A stretch of DNA of 64,000 nt from Novosphingobium terrae (GTDB lineage Bacteria; Pseudomonadota; Alphaproteobacteria; Sphingomonadales; Sphingomonadaceae): positions 1,240,001 through 1,304,000 of the forward strand of contig NZ_JABVZR010000001.1 in assembly GCF_017163935.1 (NCBI RefSeq). The letters run 5' to 3'. How positions within the stretch are numbered: position 1 is the first letter of the stretch; every line of letters starts with the position of its first letter. Position numbers and translations under genes: made by a program. This document shows, piece by piece, positions 33,006 through 42,554 of the stretch. The notes beneath the pieces were generated by a model. The model worked only from the letters and a program-made list of their open reading frames with translations. It was not told the DNA's origin and did not search any database.

Positions 33006-33509
33006 ATGATGAGGCAAGACGGCAGCAGCATGATCGAAAAAGCAAAGGCATGGCGGCGTTGTGGCATGGGGGTTGTGGCTTGCATGCTGGCCGGTGTGCC
33101 GGGCGTCAGTGTGGCGGCTGTCGGTCAGCCCGGGGCGGTGACAGCCACTGCGGGCGCTTCGAGCGATCAGGCACAGGCCGATGCCTTGCTGGCCCGCCTG
33201 CTGGCCATGATCACCGCCAATCCGGGGGCATCGATGGCGCAGATGGAGGGCCAGTTGATGCTGGCGATCAATCAGGCGCAGGTCACCTGCACGGTCAGCC
33301 AGATTGCGCTCAGCCGTCTGCAGCAGGCCGTGTTGCGCAATGCGCCGCCTGTGCGTGCAGCCGTGGCCCGCGCCAACACGCTGGCGCGTGGCTGCAACGG
33401 TGGCTCGATCGCGGCCATCGGGCCCGCGAACGGCGATCTCGGCCTGCTTCAGCAGGGCACCACGCTGGGGCTGGCCTCGGGCGGTTCCAACTATCTGACG
33501 GCGCCGTAA
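33006..33509 (+). CDS. Secreted protein of unknown function in the exopolysaccharide operon
   Basis: 167 residues. N-terminal signal (AWRRCGMGVVACMLAGVPGVSVAA), then an Ala/Gln-rich helical chain (SDQAQADALLARLLAMITANPGASMAQMEGQLMLAINQAQVTCTVSQIALSRLQQAVL) with two Cys and a Gly-rich tail. No family recognised. It lies between the Wza-like gene and the beta-barrel gene with short gaps, so probably a periplasmic accessory of export. A longer frame from 32924 in another frame covers the same DNA but reads as composition noise there. Confidence 0.65.
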   Translation: MMRQDGSSMIEKAKAWRRCGMGVVACMLAGVPGVSVAAVGQPGAVTATAGASSDQAQADALLARLLAMITANPGASMAQMEGQLMLAINQAQVTCTVSQIALSRLQQAVLRNAPPVRAAVARANTLARGCNGGSIAAIGPANGDLGLLQQGTTLGLASGGSNYLTAP

Positions 33510-33514
33510 CGATC

Positions 33515-34843
33515 ATGCTGCGGGGGGACATGGTCTTGAGGAACAGGGTCTTGAAAGGCTGGAAACGCCAGATGCTGGGCCTCTTGCTGGCCACGGCGTC
33601 CGATGGGCTCCATGCGCAGGGCACGGATGACAATATGGTCACCCCCAGCCTGCCGCTGGAGTTTGACCGGGGGCGCAACATCGGCGTGCTGGACCGGCCC
33701 CGGCCCGAATACACCGCGCAGGGCGTTCCGCTGGGGGGCTTCACCTTGCAGCCCAAGGCGGAGCTGGGCGTGGGCTACACCACCAACGCCTATCAGAACA
33801 GCAGCGATCAGGGTGATGGCTATGTGGTGTTCTCGCCTTCGGGCGTGGTGTCCTCCCACTGGTCGCGGCATGAGCTGACGGCGAGTGGTGGCGCCAGCCT
33901 GTATCGCTATTTCACGCAAGGGCGTCGCAATCGCGATGGCTGGAATGGCGCTCTGGAGGGTCGCTTCGATGCCACCGCCGATGTGGCCATCGCCGCTTCG
34001 GCGCGGGTGCGCAAGGATGCCGAACCGCCGACCTCCGCCGCCTATCCCAGTGCGGCTGCGGAAAGTTCGCAATATCTGACGGCGGTGGGGCAGATTGCGC
34101 CCACGGCCACGCTGGGGCGGATGAAGCTGCAGGGCTCATACAGTTTCTCAACCACAGCGTTTGACCCGGTGCGCAGTTTTTCGGGCGCATTGATCGATCA
34201 GGCCAACCGCAATTCGCATGCCCATAGTGGCATTCTGCGCAGCGAATATGCCGTTTCGCCCGATACGTCTCTTTTCCTTCAGGGCAGCTTCGACCGGGCG
34301 ATCTATCTGCATCCGCTGGCGCCCGGCGTGCCCAACCGCGATTCCAGGACGTATCGGGCGCTGGCGGGCGCCACCTTCGATCTGGCAACGCTGGTGCGCG
34401 GGGCGGTCGGCGTGGGCTATATGTCGCATCGTTACGATACGCCGCTCTATCGCAATTTCGCCGATTTCACCGCCGAGGCCCGGGTCGATTACTTTGCCTC
34501 GCCTTTGACCACGGTGACGCTGACGGCGCGCAGGATCGCTCAGGATGCCACGCTGCTGGATCTGGGGGGCTATATCAACAGCTCGGTCGCGCTGCGGGTG
34601 GATCATGAATTGCGGCGCAACATTCTGCTCGATGCGCAGGGCGCCTATGAGCATGATGCCTTCAAGGGCACGCCGGCCTCGCTCGACATTGTCAAGACCA
34701 GTGCGGGGGTCCGTTACATGGCGACACGCGTGCTGGGGTTCGGCCTCTCGGTCGAGCATGACCAGCGGCGGGCCCACAACACCGCACTGATCTCACCCTA
34801 TTCGGAAACGCGCGTGATGCTGCGCGTCGTCATCCAGAAATGA
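33515..34843 (+). CDS. Outer-membrane beta-barrel protein of the exopolysaccharide locus
   Basis: 442 residues from the ATG at 33515 (33530 is equally possible). A positively charged signal peptide (VLRNRVLKGWKRQMLGLLLATASDGLHA) is followed by about 400 residues with alternating polar/hydrophobic beta-strands and aromatic girdles (FTLQPKAELGVGYTTNAYQNSSDQGDGYVVFSPSGVVSSHWSRHELTASGGASLYRYF), matching BBP2_2-type barrels found beside Wza/Wzc genes. It probably helps pass polysaccharide through the outer membrane or assists its modification. The N-terminal 197 residues of the longer frame from 32924 are rejected. Confidence 0.8.
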   Translation: MLRGDMVLRNRVLKGWKRQMLGLLLATASDGLHAQGTDDNMVTPSLPLEFDRGRNIGVLDRPRPEYTAQGVPLGGFTLQPKAELGVGYTTNAYQNSSDQGDGYVVFSPSGVVSSHWSRHELTASGGASLYRYFTQGRRNRDGWNGALEGRFDATADVAIAASARVRKDAEPPTSAAYPSAAAESSQYLTAVGQIAPTATLGRMKLQGSYSFSTTAFDPVRSFSGALIDQANRNSHAHSGILRSEYAVSPDTSLFLQGSFDRAIYLHPLAPGVPNRDSRTYRALAGATFDLATLVRGAVGVGYMSHRYDTPLYRNFADFTAEARVDYFASPLTTVTLTARRIAQDATLLDLGGYINSSVALRVDHELRRNILLDAQGAYEHDAFKGTPASLDIVKTSAGVRYMATRVLGFGLSVEHDQRRAHNTALISPYSETRVMLRVVIQK

Positions 34844-34856
34844 CAGGAGGCCGCCC

Positions 34857-37028
34857 ATGAATGCCGTGACTTTGGCCACGCCGCTCACGCCAGTCAGCCG
34901 GTTCGATCAGTCGCGCCATGTCGGGCGGCGCTCGGTGTCGTTCGGGGCGCTGGGGCAGGTGCTGCGCTGGCGCTGGAAGCTGGTGGCAGGCGTGCTGGCG
35001 CTGACCATGCTGCTGGTGGTGGGCGCCAGCTTTGCAATTCCGCCGCGCTATCAGTCCACGGCGCGGCTGCGGATCACGCCCAACCGCCCGCTGGTGGTGG
35101 CGCCCGATGGTGAGGGCGGCAGCGGGCCGCTCGACCAGTCGTTGCTCAGCACGGAGATCGCCACGATCCGCTCGCGCGATATTGCGCGGCGCGTGGTGCT
35201 GGCCAATCACCTGCAGCATGATCCGGAGTTCGTTGCTGCACGGCTGCGCAACGGCAAGGGTGAGCTTGCCGAGGCCCGCGCGGTGGAGGCGGCGATCAGC
35301 ACGTTGCTGGACCGGCTGGCGGTGGATCAGCAGGAAAAGAGCTATATTCTGGCGATCGGTTTCCAGTCGCGCGATCCGGTGAAGGCGGCCCGCATCGCCA
35401 ACAGCTTTGCCGAAAGCTATATCAACAGCACCGCCGATGTGATGATGAGCACGGCGGCGCGTCAGGCCGATGAAGGCCAGGCCGCGCTGCAAAGGCTGAG
35501 CCGTCAGGCCGAGGTCGCCGCCGCCGATGTGGCGCAATATCGCGCCGCCACCGGGATTGTGCAGGGGGCCAATGGCGCGACGGTGAACGATCAGCAGATC
35601 GCGCCGCTGACCACGCAGGTGGCGACTGCGGAGGCACAGGCGGCAGCAGCGCGCTCCAATCTGGAGACGGCGGAAAAGCAGGTCGCTTCGGCGGGGCCGG
35701 ATGCGGTGTCGGCGGTGCTGTCCTCCAATGTGATTGCCGATCTACGGCGACAGCGCACGGCGGCAGAGGCGGATCGCTCGCAATTGGCCTCTCGCTATGG
35801 CCCGCTGTTTCCCGCGCTGATTGAGGCCAATGAGCGCATCGCTGCTCTCGACCGCCAGATCCGCGAAGAGCAAAACCGCATCATCGAAGGCCTGCGCAGT
35901 GAGGCGCGGGCGGCCACGGCTCAGGCCGCCAGTCTGCGTGGGCAGTTGGGCAGTTTGAAAGGCGAGATTGCCGCCAACAACAGTTCTGCCGTGAAGGCTG
36001 AAAGCCTGCAGCGCAGCGCCGATGCTGCAACGGGGGCTTACAATCATCTTGCCAGTTCGGTGCAGCAAACGGCGCAGGTTGAGCAATCCAGCCAGCCTCA
36101 GGCGCGGCTGATCGAGCAGGCAGTCGTCACCAGCCTGCCCGCTTTCCCCAACCGTCCTGCTATGGCCGCCACCAGCGTGCTGGCCGGACTGGTGCTGGGG
36201 GTGATCGCGGCCATGGTGACCGAGACGATGCAGGGCACAGTGCGCAATGCCGATGATGTGGAGGTGCTGCTCGGTCTGCGTTTTCTGGCCTCGGTGCCTC
36301 GGCTGGGGCGCAAGCAGTTGCGGGGTGAGGGGGGCGAGCGTTGCTCTCCTGCCGATACGTTGATCCTGCGCCCGATGTCGGCCTATGCGGAGGCCTATCG
36401 CGCCATCCGCAGCTCGATCCGCCGGGCAGAGGGCGGGACGGCGAGGGTTGTTGCCCTGTGTTCCACGGTGCCGGGTGAGGGCAAGACCTCCAGTTCGCTC
36501 ACCTTGGCGCGGGTTATGGCTATGGCGGGGGAGCGCGTGCTGCTGATCGATGGCGATGTGCGGCGCCCCAGCATCAAGCGGCTGGCCAACCTCCATCCCG
36601 AATGCGGGCTGATCGAGGTGCTGAATGGCGAGGTCGATCTGGCTCAGGCGATCATCGAGGATCATGTCGCGGGCTGCTGCATCCTGCCGGTGGCCAAATC
36701 GACCTTCAGCCCCACCGATCTCTTCAACCCCGCCCGGATGCGCAGCATGCTTGAGCAACTGCGCCCCCATTACGATCATATTCTGATCGATACGCCGCCC
36801 GTGCTGGGCGTCACCGACGCGCGCAGCATTGCCAAACTGAGCGACGGTGTGGTGCTGATGATCAAATGGGGCGGCACGCCGATTGCTGCGGTCGATGCTG
36901 CGCTGGCCGGGCTGGAACATGACAATGTGCCGATCATCGGCGCGGTACTCACCATGGTCAATCCCCGGGCCGAGGCGGTAGGGGCGCTCTATTACTCGCG
37001 CCGCTATGTGGCCTATTACGATCGGTAA
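34857..37028 (+). CDS. Wzc/GumC-like polysaccharide co-polymerase with BY-kinase domain
   Basis: 723 residues. Wzz domain with TM1 (about 41-62), a long periplasmic coiled-coil (about 200-400; AQAAAARSNLETAEKQVASAG) and TM2 (FPNRPAMAATSVLAGLVLGVIAAMV). The cytoplasmic bacterial tyrosine kinase has Walker A STVPGEGKTSSSL (about 533-545), Walker A' VLLIDGDVRRPS (about 560-571) and Walker B HILIDTPPVLGV (about 640). The C-terminal Tyr cluster GALYYSRRYVAYYDR is the autophosphorylation tail. It sets chain length and coordinates export with the Wza-like protein. It follows the barrel gene by 13 nt. Confidence 0.94.
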   Translation: MNAVTLATPLTPVSRFDQSRHVGRRSVSFGALGQVLRWRWKLVAGVLALTMLLVVGASFAIPPRYQSTARLRITPNRPLVVAPDGEGGSGPLDQSLLSTEIATIRSRDIARRVVLANHLQHDPEFVAARLRNGKGELAEARAVEAAISTLLDRLAVDQQEKSYILAIGFQSRDPVKAARIANSFAESYINSTADVMMSTAARQADEGQAALQRLSRQAEVAAADVAQYRAATGIVQGANGATVNDQQIAPLTTQVATAEAQAAAARSNLETAEKQVASAGPDAVSAVLSSNVIADLRRQRTAAEADRSQLASRYGPLFPALIEANERIAALDRQIREEQNRIIEGLRSEARAATAQAASLRGQLGSLKGEIAANNSSAVKAESLQRSADAATGAYNHLASSVQQTAQVEQSSQPQARLIEQAVVTSLPAFPNRPAMAATSVLAGLVLGVIAAMVTETMQGTVRNADDVEVLLGLRFLASVPRLGRKQLRGEGGERCSPADTLILRPMSAYAEAYRAIRSSIRRAEGGTARVVALCSTVPGEGKTSSSLTLARVMAMAGERVLLIDGDVRRPSIKRLANLHPECGLIEVLNGEVDLAQAIIEDHVAGCCILPVAKSTFSPTDLFNPARMRSMLEQLRPHYDHILIDTPPVLGVTDARSIAKLSDGVVLMIKWGGTPIAAVDAALAGLEHDNVPIIGAVLTMVNPRAEAVGALYYSRRYVAYYDR

Positions 37029-37034
37029 AAGACG

Positions 37035-37667
37035 ATGGCCGGTGTTTCTATCGTGATGCCGGTGCTGTGTCTGGCGGGAGTTGCTGCGGCAGGATATCTT
37101 GCCGAGCGCGAATGGGTGACCCAGACCATCATTCTTGCCATGCGAGACCCTCTGAATGAAGGGCAGGCCGTGCTGGCTGACCATGCCGACGATCCGCCCG
37201 AGGCTCTGGGGGACAGGGCCAAAGCGGGGCTCGCGGAGCTGGCTCTGATGTCTGCAGGGCGGGCGCAAAGCCGGGGGGAGCGGTTGCTCGATCTGGTGCG
37301 AGCCGATCGGCAGATCGCGGAATTAAACCGTTCCCGCCCGGCCTGGGCAACGACCCGGATTTTGACGGCTCAGGCCGATCTGATCACGCATCCGTCCGCA
37401 TCTTCGCTTGGTGTGTCCGCCTATGTTGCCAGCTATCGCGCAGCGCCCTTTCTGATGCATGAGGCGCGCTGGCGGATCGCCTATGGGGCTTCCGTCTGGA
37501 ACCGCTTGCCCGACGCCACGCGGCAAGGCCTGCTTGACGAGGCCGAGTGGCTGACCCGTTTTGACAACAGTCAGCGCCCGGCGATCGAGCATCTGCTGGG
37601 GGCTCGCCCCGCAGCGATGGCCTATCAGTTTCGCATGGCGTCGGGCCATCTTCCGTCAGCGGATTGA
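37035..37667 (+). CDS. Unknown protein, last gene of the plus-strand exopolysaccharide block
   Basis: 210 residues. One hydrophobic N-terminal segment (MAGVSIVMPVLCLAGVAAAGYLAER), then an Ala/Arg-rich helical protein (DPPEALGDRAKAGLAELALMSAGRAQSRGERLLDLVRADRQIAELNRSRPAW; RQGLLDEAEWLTRFDNSQRPAIEHLLG). No family recognised; the helical pattern could be TPR-like. It starts 6 nt after the kinase stop, so it is co-translated, and its 3' end overlaps the convergent Wzy-type gene by 12 nt. Confidence 0.7.
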   Translation: MAGVSIVMPVLCLAGVAAAGYLAEREWVTQTIILAMRDPLNEGQAVLADHADDPPEALGDRAKAGLAELALMSAGRAQSRGERLLDLVRADRQIAELNRSRPAWATTRILTAQADLITHPSASSLGVSAYVASYRAAPFLMHEARWRIAYGASVWNRLPDATRQGLLDEAEWLTRFDNSQRPAIEHLLGARPAAMAYQFRMASGHLPSAD

Positions 37668-38993
37668 GGGCGGGCTGGCACGACCATAGAGCAGGCCTGA
37701 CAGGCCCATAACCAGCCCCACCACCGCTGGCACATTCATGGCGATATCGAACAGGGAAGCGCATAGCGGCAGCAGGACAGCCAACACCATCGACAGCGCC
37801 ACTGGGCTTTTCAGAACGCTGCCATGGCGCAACAGTCGCCAGAACACCGCACCCAACCACGCCAGCACCAGTGCGAGACCCGGCCAACCCAGTTCCAGCA
37901 CCACTTGCAGCGGCGCGGCATGCGCGGCGCCGAAATCCCACATGGTCAAGGCATTGCCGACCGTAAGCGTGTGCTGGTTGATCTCGATAAAGGAGCCCGG
38001 CCCATAGCCTGACCATGGCGCGGCCTGAGCCATGGTCCAGAATCGCGCCCAGATCGCCAGCCTTGTGGCACCATCATGAGGCAAATCCTCAAGCCGGTCG
38101 AAGAAAAAGCCGATCGACAGCGCGAGCACCACCAGCAGCGCGATACCACCCAGCAGGTAAAAGCGATGCACGCCTGAAATCATGACGCGGCCAAGGCAGA
38201 GCAGGGTGATGCAGGGCAGCAGCAACAGAATGGCGCTGCGCGATTGTGTCGCCGCAGCCAGAGCCATGCACAGCAAGCAACTTGACGCGCAGCAAGCCAG
38301 CATCAGCAAGTTGCGATCCGAGGGGCGTATCTGCCAGCTGCGAAAGCGCATGAAGGAGACGCCCATGGCGATCAAACTCACCATGGCAAAAATCACGCCC
38401 GCAACGTTGGGATTGCCGATCGACGCGGAAAACCGCAGCCTTTGGCCGATCTCCAGCCCCAGCACGGCCGGATCGACCCATTCCAGCCGCACCGCCGCCA
38501 TGGAGAGCGCGATGCCGGGGCCGACCAGCAGGGTGATGGCCTCGGCGAAGCGGCGGCAGGCGTGGCGCTGCTGGCCCAGACGCGTCATGGCCAGAAAGAA
38601 CATCACCTGCCCATAGAGGCTCAAAAGGCTCAGTGCATAGAGATCGGGAGACAGTGGTGGCGCGATGGGCGGCAGATGACACGAAGGCAGCGTGGCCCAG
38701 CCCAGTTGCAACAGGCAGGGCAGGCCTGCCGGCCATGCCGATGCGTACCAGTCCCGATGTGCGGGCATGACGCTGAAGATGGCTCCGGCCAACAGGCACT
38801 GGCCAAGCGCAAACATCGCGGTCAGCATGCCGCTGTTGGCAGCCCCCAGCAGCGCGCCGCCGGTCGTGAGCAATGCGGCGGTGCAGGGCAGCAGATAGGG
38901 GATAAGATCGGCGTAGGGCAAACCATAGGCCCTCCGCCGATTTACCCCCACGATCGAGCGATAAAAACCGCGTTGCGCAAAAGCCTGTTTCAT
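37656..38993 (-). CDS. O-antigen ligase/polymerase family (Wzy_C) membrane protein
   Basis: 445 residues from the Met at 38993; the longer frame is a non-coding extension into the sugar transferase gene. About 12 TM segments, with the family's large periplasmic loop containing ATRLAIWARFWTMAQAAPWSGYGPGSFIEINQ and a following His (DFGAAHAAPLQVVLELGWPGL), the usual Wzy/WaaL layout (R...W..A....P..G.G...F...H). It should polymerise or ligate polysaccharide repeats in the periplasm. It follows the priming transferase by 26 nt on the same strand. Confidence 0.85.
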   Translation of the reverse strand: MKQAFAQRGFYRSIVGVNRRRAYGLPYADLIPYLLPCTAALLTTGGALLGAANSGMLTAMFALGQCLLAGAIFSVMPAHRDWYASAWPAGLPCLLQLGWATLPSCHLPPIAPPLSPDLYALSLLSLYGQVMFFLAMTRLGQQRHACRRFAEAITLLVGPGIALSMAAVRLEWVDPAVLGLEIGQRLRFSASIGNPNVAGVIFAMVSLIAMGVSFMRFRSWQIRPSDRNLLMLACCASSCLLCMALAAATQSRSAILLLLPCITLLCLGRVMISGVHRFYLLGGIALLVVLALSIGFFFDRLEDLPHDGATRLAIWARFWTMAQAAPWSGYGPGSFIEINQHTLTVGNALTMWDFGAAHAAPLQVVLELGWPGLALVLAWLGAVFWRLLRHGSVLKSPVALSMVLAVLLPLCASLFDIAMNVPAVVGLVMGLSGLLYGRASPPSIR

Positions 38994-39019
38994 GGATGTG
39001 CCGAAGCAGCGCTGCCCCT

Positions 39020-39685
39020 TCAACAGGAGCCTCGCTGCAACAGCACTGCCGGCAGAGTGCGCGCCATGATGACGCCGTTCAGCATCATGGTCCGCCGCCT
39101 GATATAGACCACATCCATGGCCACGCGGCGGCGATAGCTGGTGTTGCTGCGCCCGCTGACCTGCCACAGGCCGGTAATCCCGGGCCTTACCTGACAATAA
39201 TGGCTGAAATGATGGCCGTAGCGGGTGATCTCGCTATGGACGATGGGACGCGGGCCGACCCAACTCATCGTACCATTCAGCACATTGTAGAGCTGCGGCA
39301 GCTCGTCGATGCTGCTGCGGCGCAGAAAATGGCCTATGGCGGTGATGCGGGGGTCTTTGCGCAATTTCTGGCTGACTTGCCATTCCTCACGGGCTTCAGG
39401 ATCACGGTCAAGCAGTTCGGCGAGGCGCCTGTCCGCATCCACTTGCATGGTGCGGAATTTGCAGCAACCAAAGGTCTCGCCGTTGCGTCCGATGCGTTTA
39501 TGGATGAACAGCACCGGTCCCTTGCTGGTGCCGCGGATCGCCACGGCAACCAAAAGCAGCAGCGGCAGAACGATGGCCAGCACGGCCAGCGCCAGAGCGA
39601 TATCGAGACAGCGTATCCAGTCCCATTCCGACAGGTGACGGAGGCGAGGAAAAGCGAAGGGAGAGGTCGCCGGCAAACTGGCCAT
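39020..39685 (-). CDS. Priming sugar-phosphate transferase (bacterial sugar transferase, WcaJ/WbaP C-terminal type)
   Basis: 221 residues. One membrane-associated helix (RCLDIALALAVLAIVLPLLLLVAVAI), then the catalytic domain: GPVLFIHKRIGRNGETFGCCKFRTM, FLRRSSIDELPQLYNVLNGTMSWVGPRP, and VRPGITGLWQVSGRSNTSYRRRVAMDVVYI. This short monotopic form moves a hexose-1-phosphate from a nucleotide sugar onto undecaprenyl phosphate, the first step of the repeat unit. The N-terminal four-helix part of WbaP is absent, as in many small members. Confidence 0.92.
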   Translation of the reverse strand: MASLPATSPFAFPRLRHLSEWDWIRCLDIALALAVLAIVLPLLLLVAVAIRGTSKGPVLFIHKRIGRNGETFGCCKFRTMQVDADRRLAELLDRDPEAREEWQVSQKLRKDPRITAIGHFLRRSSIDELPQLYNVLNGTMSWVGPRPIVHSEITRYGHHFSHYCQVRPGITGLWQVSGRSNTSYRRRVAMDVVYIRRRTMMLNGVIMARTLPAVLLQRGSC

Positions 39686-39846
39686 GATGCACCTTGTTGC
39701 AGCCTATGCTGCGGTGCAGCCTATCCAAACTGGCGGTGCATCAAATCGATGATCTGTCCAAATTAGTTCTATATGCCATGAGAAATATCTAAATCTGATC
39801 TAAGCGATGGATGGATTTTGGGAGGTCATAATTGCTTATGTCCATT

Positions 39847-40875
39847 TTATAGGCCTGTAAGAGGTATTGATTCATTTTTGCGCCGGGGCTGCCCAAAGTA
39901 AGATTTCTTCCTTGGCTTTTCCTGCTGGCTGTTGGGCGGTGTTGAGATCGTCACAGATCGCGCCTCAGGATCAGCTATGGCTGGCAAGGGCCATTGTTCA
40001 GCATTCACCAGCAGCAGCTTTGGCCTGCCCTCTGTCAGCAAGGCGGGATGCGTCTCGATTTTGGCGCTGATCGGGGGCGGGGGGCCTTCAAAGGGCTGCG
40101 CCGTAGCGAGCATCGGGGGCATCGGCATGCTTGGCGCGGCATAGCCGGGATAGGCGGCGGCGGGGCGATAGAACACATGATTGCCGATGATCGCCACCTT
40201 GCGCAAATCTTTGGCCCAGAGCGGGACGATCCAGACCGTATGGTAATGCGTGGCCTGCCCGGTCTGCGCCGATGTGGCGCCATGCAGCGCAGCTTGCGCC
40301 ACCAGACGGGCACGTTGCAACCGCGCGGGGTCAGGCTGGCGGGAGAGGGCTCCGTCGCAAACGAAGGTGAACTGGCATCCGGTTGCTCGCTCGCCGCCTT
40401 GATGAACCACCGCGCAGATCGTCTTGGGATAGCGCGGATGGCGCAAGCGGTTGAGGATCACCTGAGCCACCGCCAACTGTCCCGTCAGGCTTTCGCTGGC
40501 GGCTTCGTAATAGATGGCGCTGGCTATACAGTCAGTCGCGTGTTCCAGTTCAAGGGGCGAGAGCCATTCGGCATGAAAGGCGGGTGGGGCGGGATTGAGC
40601 GTCTCCAGCGGGGAGGCCATGTTGTAGGCCCGCGCCTGCTCGCGGCCAAGGGTTTGAGCCTGTTGCGGCAGAAAGGAGTCGATGGCTGGCTCGGCATCTT
40701 TTGATGCCTCTGCCTGACTGATTTCGGTCTGCCCGCTTTCGGTCAGCCCCGGTGCCAGCCCGGCGAAGCTTTCCGCCATGCCCCAATTAGTGTAGCAGAC
40801 CAGCGCGCAGGCCAAGGCCAGCAAGGCCATCAGCCCCGCATCCCACAGGCGGGCGATATGCACGGGCGCGATCAT
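39847..40875 (-). CDS. Cell-wall hydrolase, SleB family
   Basis: 342 residues. N-terminal membrane anchor (LWDAGLMALLALACALVCYTNW), a linker of about 75 residues, then the SleB/CwlJ domain: ATDCIASAIYYEAASESLTGQLAVAQVILNRLRHPRYPKTICAVVHQGGERATGCQFTFVCDG. The catalytic Glu is in YYEAASES. The C-terminus is Pro-rich and basic. In non-sporulating bacteria such proteins hydrolyse peptidoglycan, perhaps opening the wall for envelope assembly. It diverges from the phosphomannomutase gene. Confidence 0.88.
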   Translation of the reverse strand: MIAPVHIARLWDAGLMALLALACALVCYTNWGMAESFAGLAPGLTESGQTEISQAEASKDAEPAIDSFLPQQAQTLGREQARAYNMASPLETLNPAPPAFHAEWLSPLELEHATDCIASAIYYEAASESLTGQLAVAQVILNRLRHPRYPKTICAVVHQGGERATGCQFTFVCDGALSRQPDPARLQRARLVAQAALHGATSAQTGQATHYHTVWIVPLWAKDLRKVAIIGNHVFYRPAAAYPGYAAPSMPMPPMLATAQPFEGPPPPISAKIETHPALLTEGRPKLLLVNAEQWPLPAIADPEARSVTISTPPNSQQEKPRKKSYFGQPRRKNESIPLTGL

Positions 40876-41057
40876 GGGGCATGGGCTAACGCGCTTTCGC
40901 AGCGGCCTGAAGCTGCGACTGATCGGCTTTGGAGCCTTTCCCTCGTGCGTGCGTTAAACATCGCAGTGTATTGCGAAATTCGTTTCGGGTGGGGTGGCCC
41001 CCGCACGGCGGACGCGATAGAGGGGGCAAGTCCCCACAACAGGCCAGGAAATTTTCG

Positions 41058-42548
41058 ATGACCCAGCAGGACGCCCGGACCACACCTCTGACGGTCGATG
41101 CCGTGATGGCGCGCTCTGGTGTGCAATTCGGCACCAGCGGCGCGCGCGGCGAGGTGGTGGCGATGACCGATCAGGTCTGCCATGCCTATACCACCGGCTT
41201 TCTCCAGCATCTGGCCAGCCTTGGAGAGTTTTCGCCCGGCACGCGTGTGGCAGTGGCAGGCGATCTGCGGCCCAGCACGCCGCGCATCATGGCGGCCTGC
41301 GCTCAGGCCGTGCGCGACCTGGGCGGAGAGCCCGTGTTCTGCGGTTTTGTGCCGACGCCGGCGCTGGCGCTCTATGCCTTCGGGCAGGGCATACCCTCGC
41401 TGATGGTGACGGGCAGCCATATCCCTGCCGACCGCAACGGCATCAAATTCTACCGCCCCAAGGGCGAGGTGCTGAAGGATGATGAGGCCGGGATGCGCGG
41501 TCAGGTGATCGCCACCGATCCGGCCATTTTCGACGAATCCGGCATGCTGAAGGCCGAGGCGGCGCTGCCTGAGGTGACCGAGGTCGCGGGCAGCTACATC
41601 CAGCGTTATGTCGATCATTTCGGCGCTCAGGCGCTGCGCGGGCTGACGATTGGTGTCTATCAGCACTCGGCGGTGGGCCGCGATGTGCTGGTCGAGGTGG
41701 TCGAGGCAATGGGCGGCAAGGCCGTGGCACTGGGCCGTGCCACGCAGTTCATTCCCGTCGATACCGAGGCCATTCGTCCCGAGGATGTCGAGCTGGCCAA
41801 GGGTTGGGCGGAAGAGTTCGGTTTCGATGCGATCATTTCGACCGATGGCGATTCGGATCGCCCGCTGCTGGCCGATCACAAGGGTGAGTGGCTGCGCGGC
41901 GATGTGCTGGGCGTGCTGTGCGCCCGCGCGCTGAGGGCCCATGCGGTGGTGACTCCGGTGTCGAGCAACACGGTGCTGGAACGCTGCGGTGCCTTTGCCG
42001 AGACGGATCGCACGAAGATCGGCTCGCCTTTCGTGATCGCGGCGATGAATGCGCATCTGGCCAAGGGTGAACAGCCGGTTGTTGGCTATGAGGCCAATGG
42101 CGGGTTCCTGCTGGGCACCAAGCTGGGCTCGCTGGAGCCGCTGCCGACGCGCGATGCGGTGTTGCCGGTGTTGACGGTGATCGTGGCGTCGCGTCCGGGG
42201 CGGATTCGCGATCTGATCGAGGAACTGCCGCCGCGTGTGACCTTCTCGGACCGTATCCAGAACTTTGCCACCGAGCGCAGTGAGGCAATCTTCGCCAAGC
42301 TGCTTGAGGGTGACAAGGATGCGCAGATCGCCCGGTTGACCGAGCATTTCGGCGGGATCGCCGGTGCTGTGACCGATCTTGATCTGACCGATGGTATCCG
42401 CATGACGACGCAGCAGGGGGCGATCATCCATCTGCGTCGCTCGGGCAACGCGCCGGAACTGCGCTGCTATTCCGAAAGCGACAATGCCGAACAGGCCGAG
42501 GCGATCAACAAGCAGGCGCTGGCCATCGTTCGCGATAAGCTGGTGTAA
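41058..42548 (+). CDS. Phosphomannomutase/phosphoglucomutase family enzyme
   Basis: 496 residues from the ATG at 41058 (AGGAA about 8 nt upstream). Alpha-D-phosphohexomutase with four domains: sugar-phosphate entry FGTSGARGE, active-site phosphoserine Ser120 in TGSHIPADRNGIKFY (TGSHIP replaces the more common TASHNP), Mg-binding DGDSDRP, substrate loop GYEANGGFLLG and phosphate loop RRSGNAPELRCY. It interconverts mannose-6-P and mannose-1-P (or the glucose pair), supplying nucleotide sugars for the polysaccharide made next door. Copy C of the palindromic element follows it. Confidence 0.9.
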   Translation: MTQQDARTTPLTVDAVMARSGVQFGTSGARGEVVAMTDQVCHAYTTGFLQHLASLGEFSPGTRVAVAGDLRPSTPRIMAACAQAVRDLGGEPVFCGFVPTPALALYAFGQGIPSLMVTGSHIPADRNGIKFYRPKGEVLKDDEAGMRGQVIATDPAIFDESGMLKAEAALPEVTEVAGSYIQRYVDHFGAQALRGLTIGVYQHSAVGRDVLVEVVEAMGGKAVALGRATQFIPVDTEAIRPEDVELAKGWAEEFGFDAIISTDGDSDRPLLADHKGEWLRGDVLGVLCARALRAHAVVTPVSSNTVLERCGAFAETDRTKIGSPFVIAAMNAHLAKGEQPVVGYEANGGFLLGTKLGSLEPLPTRDAVLPVLTVIVASRPGRIRDLIEELPPRVTFSDRIQNFATERSEAIFAKLLEGDKDAQIARLTEHFGGIAGAVTDLDLTDGIRMTTQQGAIIHLRRSGNAPELRCYSESDNAEQAEAINKQALAIVRDKLV

Positions 42549-42554
42549 GAGACA

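Noticed and set aside
32924..33514. N-terminal 197 residues of the long frame leading into the beta-barrel gene
   Set aside because: Low-complexity Gly/Arg/Cys/His text without a signal peptide, in a different frame from the signal-peptide protein at 33006. A credible signal peptide begins only at 33515-33530.
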